Shown in pieces: positions 6,018 through 8,682 of a stretch of DNA of 8,682 nt (its first letter is position 1; the number at the start of each line of letters is the position of its first letter). The notes below the pieces were generated by a model, which saw only the letters and a program-made list of their open reading frames with translations, did not search any database and had not been told where the DNA came from. Position numbers and translations under genes: made by a program. The stretch comes from an uncultured Clostridia bacterium. GTDB taxonomy: Bacteria > Bacillota > Clostridia > Christensenellales > Aristaeellaceae. The stretch is taken from assembly GCA_946410395.1 (NCBI GenBank), contig CAMKAE010000085.1, positions 1-8,682 of the forward strand, in the 5' to 3' direction.

Positions 6018-6034
6018 TTGATTGTACGAATCAA
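6018..6034. promoter_or_regulatory. Inverted repeat TTGATT-N5-AATCAA, candidate TetR-2 operator
   Basis: TTGATT (6018-6023) and AATCAA (6029-6034) are perfect 6-bp arms around GTACG. The site covers the -10 box of the - strand promoter (6021-6026) and lies about 20 bp downstream of the expected EamA start, so one bound protein could block both. Size and symmetry suit a TetR-family dimer. Confidence 0.55.
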
Positions 6035-6049
6035 GCGCCTGTCTGTCAA
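6021..6049 (-). promoter_or_regulatory. Promoter of TetR-2
   Basis: On the - strand a perfect TTGACA (6044-6049), a 17-nt spacer and TACAAT (6021-6026) give a near-consensus promoter. Transcription would start near 6014 and leave a long leader of about 118 nt before the ATG at 5896, running through the EamA promoter on the way. Confidence 0.75.
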
Positions 6050-6063
6050 GGGAGGAAACGGTC

Positions 6064-6924
6064 ATGCTGCGTCGATCTGCCCTCTTTGCCATCCTCGCCG
6101 CCGCCCTGTATGCCCTGAACGCGCCGGTCTCCAAGCTGCTGCTGCAGAACGCACCGCCCACGATGATGGCCGGCTTCCTGTACTTGGGCGCCGGGATCGG
6201 CATGGCACTCATGGGCCTGGCGCGCAGCAAAACCGGCCATGGCAAAAAGGAAGCGCATCTGACGAAAAAGGATCTGCCGTACACGCTGGGCATGGTCGCG
6301 CTGGACATCGCCGCACCGATCTTCCTGATGATCGGCCTGAAGCGCACCACGGCGGCCAACGCCTCCCTGCTGAACAACTTCGAGATCGTCGCCACCTCCC
6401 TCATCGCCCTTTTCATCTTCAGGGAGAAGATCGGGAAGCGGCTGTGGATCGCCATCGGGCTGATCACGCTGTCGAGCATCCTGCTGTCGGTGGAGGACGC
6501 AGGCAGCCTCCAGTTCTCCTTCGGTTCGCTGTTCGTGCTGGCCGCCTGTGTGTGCTGGGGGCTGGAGAACAACTGCACCCGCAATCTGTCCCACAGTGAT
6601 CCACTGGAAATCGTGGTTATCAAAGGCTTTGGCTCCGGCATCGGCTCGGTCATCATCGGACTGGCGGTCGGCGAAGCCCTGCCCCTGTGGGGCGACATCC
6701 TGATAATCCTGCTTCTGGGCTTCGTCGCCTACGGTCTGAGCATCTACTTCTATGTGTACGCGCAGCGGGACCTCGGCGCGGCGAAGACCAGCGCCTATTA
6801 TGCCGTCGCGCCCTTCATCGGCGTGCTGCTGTCCTTCCTCATCTTCCGGGAGATCCCGGGCGCGCTGTTCTTCGTCGCGCTGGTCATCATGGTCGCGGGC
6901 ACCTGGCTGATCAACCGGGAATGA
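6064..6924 (+). CDS. EamA/DMT-superfamily membrane transporter
   Basis: The 286-residue protein is a drug/metabolite transporter superfamily member with two EamA repeats (about 5-122 and 152-284) and roughly ten hydrophobic segments. Each repeat ends in the characteristic pattern: ASLLNNFEIVATSLIALFIFREKIG in the first (FIFREK near 117-122) and TSAYYAVAPFIGVLL with FLIFREIPG in the second. A cytoplasmic basic loop (about 54-70, rich in Lys) separates early helices. Relatives export or import amino acids, nucleosides or other small metabolites; the substrate here is not deducible. The start at 6064 follows GGAGG (6051-6055) with an 8-nt gap; a TTG at 6022 lies inside the operator region and is unlikely. 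It is divergent from TetR-2, which is its probable regulator. No clear terminator hairpin follows it. Confidence 0.93.
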   Translation: MLRRSALFAILAAALYALNAPVSKLLLQNAPPTMMAGFLYLGAGIGMALMGLARSKTGHGKKEAHLTKKDLPYTLGMVALDIAAPIFLMIGLKRTTAANASLLNNFEIVATSLIALFIFREKIGKRLWIAIGLITLSSILLSVEDAGSLQFSFGSLFVLAACVCWGLENNCTRNLSHSDPLEIVVIKGFGSGIGSVIIGLAVGEALPLWGDILIILLLGFVAYGLSIYFYVYAQRDLGAAKTSAYYAVAPFIGVLLSFLIFREIPGALFFVALVIMVAGTWLINRE

Positions 6925-6968
6925 AACGCAATCCCGCACGCGGCAATGCATCACCGCCCTTCCCACGG

Positions 6969-6997
6969 TTGTTTTCTTCCCCGCGTTATGGTATGAT
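6969..6997 (+). promoter_or_regulatory. Promoter of the deaminase-like gene
   Basis: TTGTTT (6969-6974), a 17-nt spacer and TATGAT (6992-6997) with a TG one base upstream (extended -10) form a good promoter, giving a start near 7004 and a leader of about 42 nt. It starts 45 bp after the EamA stop codon, so the last gene has its own promoter even though readthrough is possible. Confidence 0.75.
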
Positions 6998-7045
6998 GCA
7001 TAAGACGGAGTGATGCAAAAAGGACCGGAGAAAGGGGAAAGGCTG

Positions 7046-8682
7046 ATGATCTTCTTTCAGCGGTTTTATCTGGACCGGGAAAAGGACATGGCGGTGGAGC
7101 TCTGGATGGACGGACCGCGGCTGGCCTATGTGATCCGCACCCCCAACCACCACACCGGCAATCTGATCAGCAACCTGGCCGCCCTGTGCGGGATGGAGAC
7201 CTCCCTGGACGAGAACGGCCTGAAGGTCATCCGGGGCGAGGTCCCGTGCTATTTCGACGGGGACAACCGGCAGGTGTACATCCTGCGCCTGGGGAACACC
7301 AAGGTGGCCAACATCTTCCCCGACGGCCGCGTGGAGCTCAAGGCCTCGATTCCCGCCATCTCCAAGACCCTCATGAGCCAGACCAAGGACTATCATCTGG
7401 GCATCGAGAAAACCATCGTCAAGACCTACATCCGCCGGGAGTGCAAGTTCCGCACGGACCTGCACACCCACATGAACGGCAACCTGCCCCCGGACGTGCT
7501 CATCGCCCTGGGCATCGTGCATCAGATCCGCTACCCGTACTATTACATCAAGAAGCTGGGCCTGCGCTGCAACCTGGAGCAGATCGCCCGGCTGGAGACC
7601 GACCGGCTGGCGGCGGAGGCCAACCTGGGCGAGACCACGCTCACGGGCCGGTACCGGGAGCGGCGCATCGACGACCTGACCTTCATCAACTTCGCGGACC
7701 TGATCCTGGGCAACCCGGAGGCCGCGGCATACAACATCGAGCGGATCCGCAACTCGCTGACCATCTCCAAGGACGGCCAGGCGGTGTTCGCGGACCTGGA
7801 AAAGGTGTACCTGTACCGCTATGTCTTCACGAAGGGACAGCCGGCGCAGGAGCGCTTCAGCGGCATCAGCATCGGCGGCATTCCGGACCCGGAGGTCCGG
7901 GCCTTCGCCGAGCGGATGCAGCGGGACCGGGAGGACGATCGCTACCGCCGCAACACACTGTACCAGGACCTGCTGCTGTGGATCGCCCGGGAGTATCAGC
8001 GGCACGGCATCGCCTACGCCGAGATCACCGACACCGCGCTGCTCAGCCGCGCCGAGGTGCCCGCGCGCCTGCGGCAGATCCACGAAATCATGCCCTCCGT
8101 CACCCGGGAGACCGGGGTGGTGCTGCGCTTTCTGGCGGGCATCCGGCGGATCCCGCTGACCATTGTCCGGGACCGCGTGACCCCCAACGACTACCTGGCC
8201 GACAACCTGCGCTGCCTCCGGGCCATCGCGGGCGACCCCTATGTGGCTGGCAGCGACATCATCGGCGAGGAGATCAACAACATCCTGGAGCTGCGCAATG
8301 TGATCCGGGAGCTGACGGAAATCGCGGGAGCGCACCCGGGCTTTGTGATCCGCATCCACGCCGGGGAAAACGACAGCCTGCGGGACAACGTGGCCAACGC
8401 GATCCGCTGCGTCACCGAAGCCCTCGCGCCGGGCCAGCCCATGCCCTCCGTGCGCCTGGGGCACGGCCTGTACACCTGCGACCTGCGCAGCGCCAAGGGA
8501 AAGAAGCTCCTGGAGGACATGCGCGGCGCGGGCGTCGCGCTGGAATTCCAGATCACCTCCAACGTGCGCCTCAACAACCTGAGCCACCTGGAACGCCACC
8601 CGCTGCGGCAGTACCTGCGGGCGGGGATCCGCTGCGTGCAGGGCACGGACGGCGGCGCGCTCTACGGCACCAACTCCATCGA
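7046..8682 (+). CDS. Adenosine-deaminase-like metal hydrolase, 3' end beyond window
   Basis: The open frame runs 545 codons to the right edge without a stop. Core motifs of the adenosine/AMP deaminase family appear in order: LHTHMNG with metal ligands His140 and His142, YAEI (324-327), SDIIGEE with Gly407, HAGEN with His438 and proton-shuttle Glu441, GHG with His473, ITSN, and QGTDGG with Asp535. The spacing from Gly407 onward matches classical adenosine deaminase, which hydrolyses adenosine to inosine with one zinc. Differences: about 130 residues precede the first metal motif (classical enzymes have about 12-15), the first half of the barrel is about 100 residues longer, and the second Asp of the Asp-Asp pair is Gly536. 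No signal peptide is seen, so it is likely cytoplasmic. The ATG at 7046 follows AAGGGG. True substrate is open; another purine or modified nucleoside/nucleotide is possible. Confidence 0.85.
   Translation, partial: MIFFQRFYLDREKDMAVELWMDGPRLAYVIRTPNHHTGNLISNLAALCGMETSLDENGLKVIRGEVPCYFDGDNRQVYILRLGNTKVANIFPDGRVELKASIPAISKTLMSQTKDYHLGIEKTIVKTYIRRECKFRTDLHTHMNGNLPPDVLIALGIVHQIRYPYYYIKKLGLRCNLEQIARLETDRLAAEANLGETTLTGRYRERRIDDLTFINFADLILGNPEAAAYNIERIRNSLTISKDGQAVFADLEKVYLYRYVFTKGQPAQERFSGISIGGIPDPEVRAFAERMQRDREDDRYRRNTLYQDLLLWIAREYQRHGIAYAEITDTALLSRAEVPARLRQIHEIMPSVTRETGVVLRFLAGIRRIPLTIVRDRVTPNDYLADNLRCLRAIAGDPYVAGSDIIGEEINNILELRNVIRELTEIAGAHPGFVIRIHAGENDSLRDNVANAIRCVTEALAPGQPMPSVRLGHGLYTCDLRSAKGKKLLEDMRGAGVALEFQITSNVRLNNLSHLERHPLRQYLRAGIRCVQGTDGGALYGTNSI

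Noticed and set aside
6925..6968. A terminator after the EamA gene
   Set aside because: Only a 4-bp CCGC/GCGG hairpin with a 2-nt loop is visible and no T-run follows it.
6986..8599. A 537-codon open frame on the - strand across the deaminase gene
   Set aside because: The + strand frame carries the full ordered set of deaminase motifs with a promoter and ribosome binding site; the - strand frame has none.
1..8682. CRISPR array, tRNA or rRNA
   Set aside because: No regularly spaced repeats and no tRNA- or rRNA-like segments were seen on either strand; this was by eye only.

Overview
This GC-rich window looks like the chromosome of a low-studied anaerobic Firmicute, probably a gut Clostridia lineage. 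I infer this from the Gram-positive style of the secreted proteins (short signal peptides, bacterial SH3 repeats), strong purine-rich ribosome binding sites, textbook sigma-A type promoters, and TetR and EamA proteins with a Clostridia flavour. No taxonomic search was possible.

Layout: the left edge (1-243) holds short direct repeats that may be an insertion-sequence end and a compact three-armed palindromic repeat. A secreted protein with a beta-sandwich-like N-terminal region and two SH3-like domains follows on the + strand (244-1293). It converges on msrA (peptide methionine sulfoxide reductase, - strand, 1368-1850) across a shared terminator. Next on the - strand is a large secreted family 3 glycoside hydrolase (1985-4363). 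It is divergent from a TetR-family regulator (4561-5199, +). That regulator converges on a second TetR-family regulator (5345-5896, -) across a perfect 15-bp terminator stem. The second regulator is divergent from an EamA/DMT-family membrane transporter (6064-6924, +). The window ends inside an enlarged adenosine-deaminase-like enzyme (7046 to the right edge, +).

The organisation suggests two regulator/target modules back to back: TetR-1 with the secreted GH3 enzyme, and TetR-2 with the EamA exporter or importer. Both intergenic regions contain readable promoters and inverted repeats placed over them. In the GH3/TetR-1 interval there are two copies of a 20-bp operator-like sequence exactly 45 bp apart, and a separate 24-bp inverted repeat inside the TetR-1 promoter. 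In the TetR-2/EamA interval the two promoters face each other with overlapping start regions, and a 17-bp inverted repeat covers the -10 box of TetR-2.

The most unusual items are the operator architecture of the two TetR modules and the deaminase, which has an extra N-terminal region, a longer spacing inside the barrel, and a glycine in place of the second aspartate of the classical Asp-Asp pair. I did not find a wholly new multi-gene defence or mobile system. tRNA, rRNA and CRISPR features were not seen.
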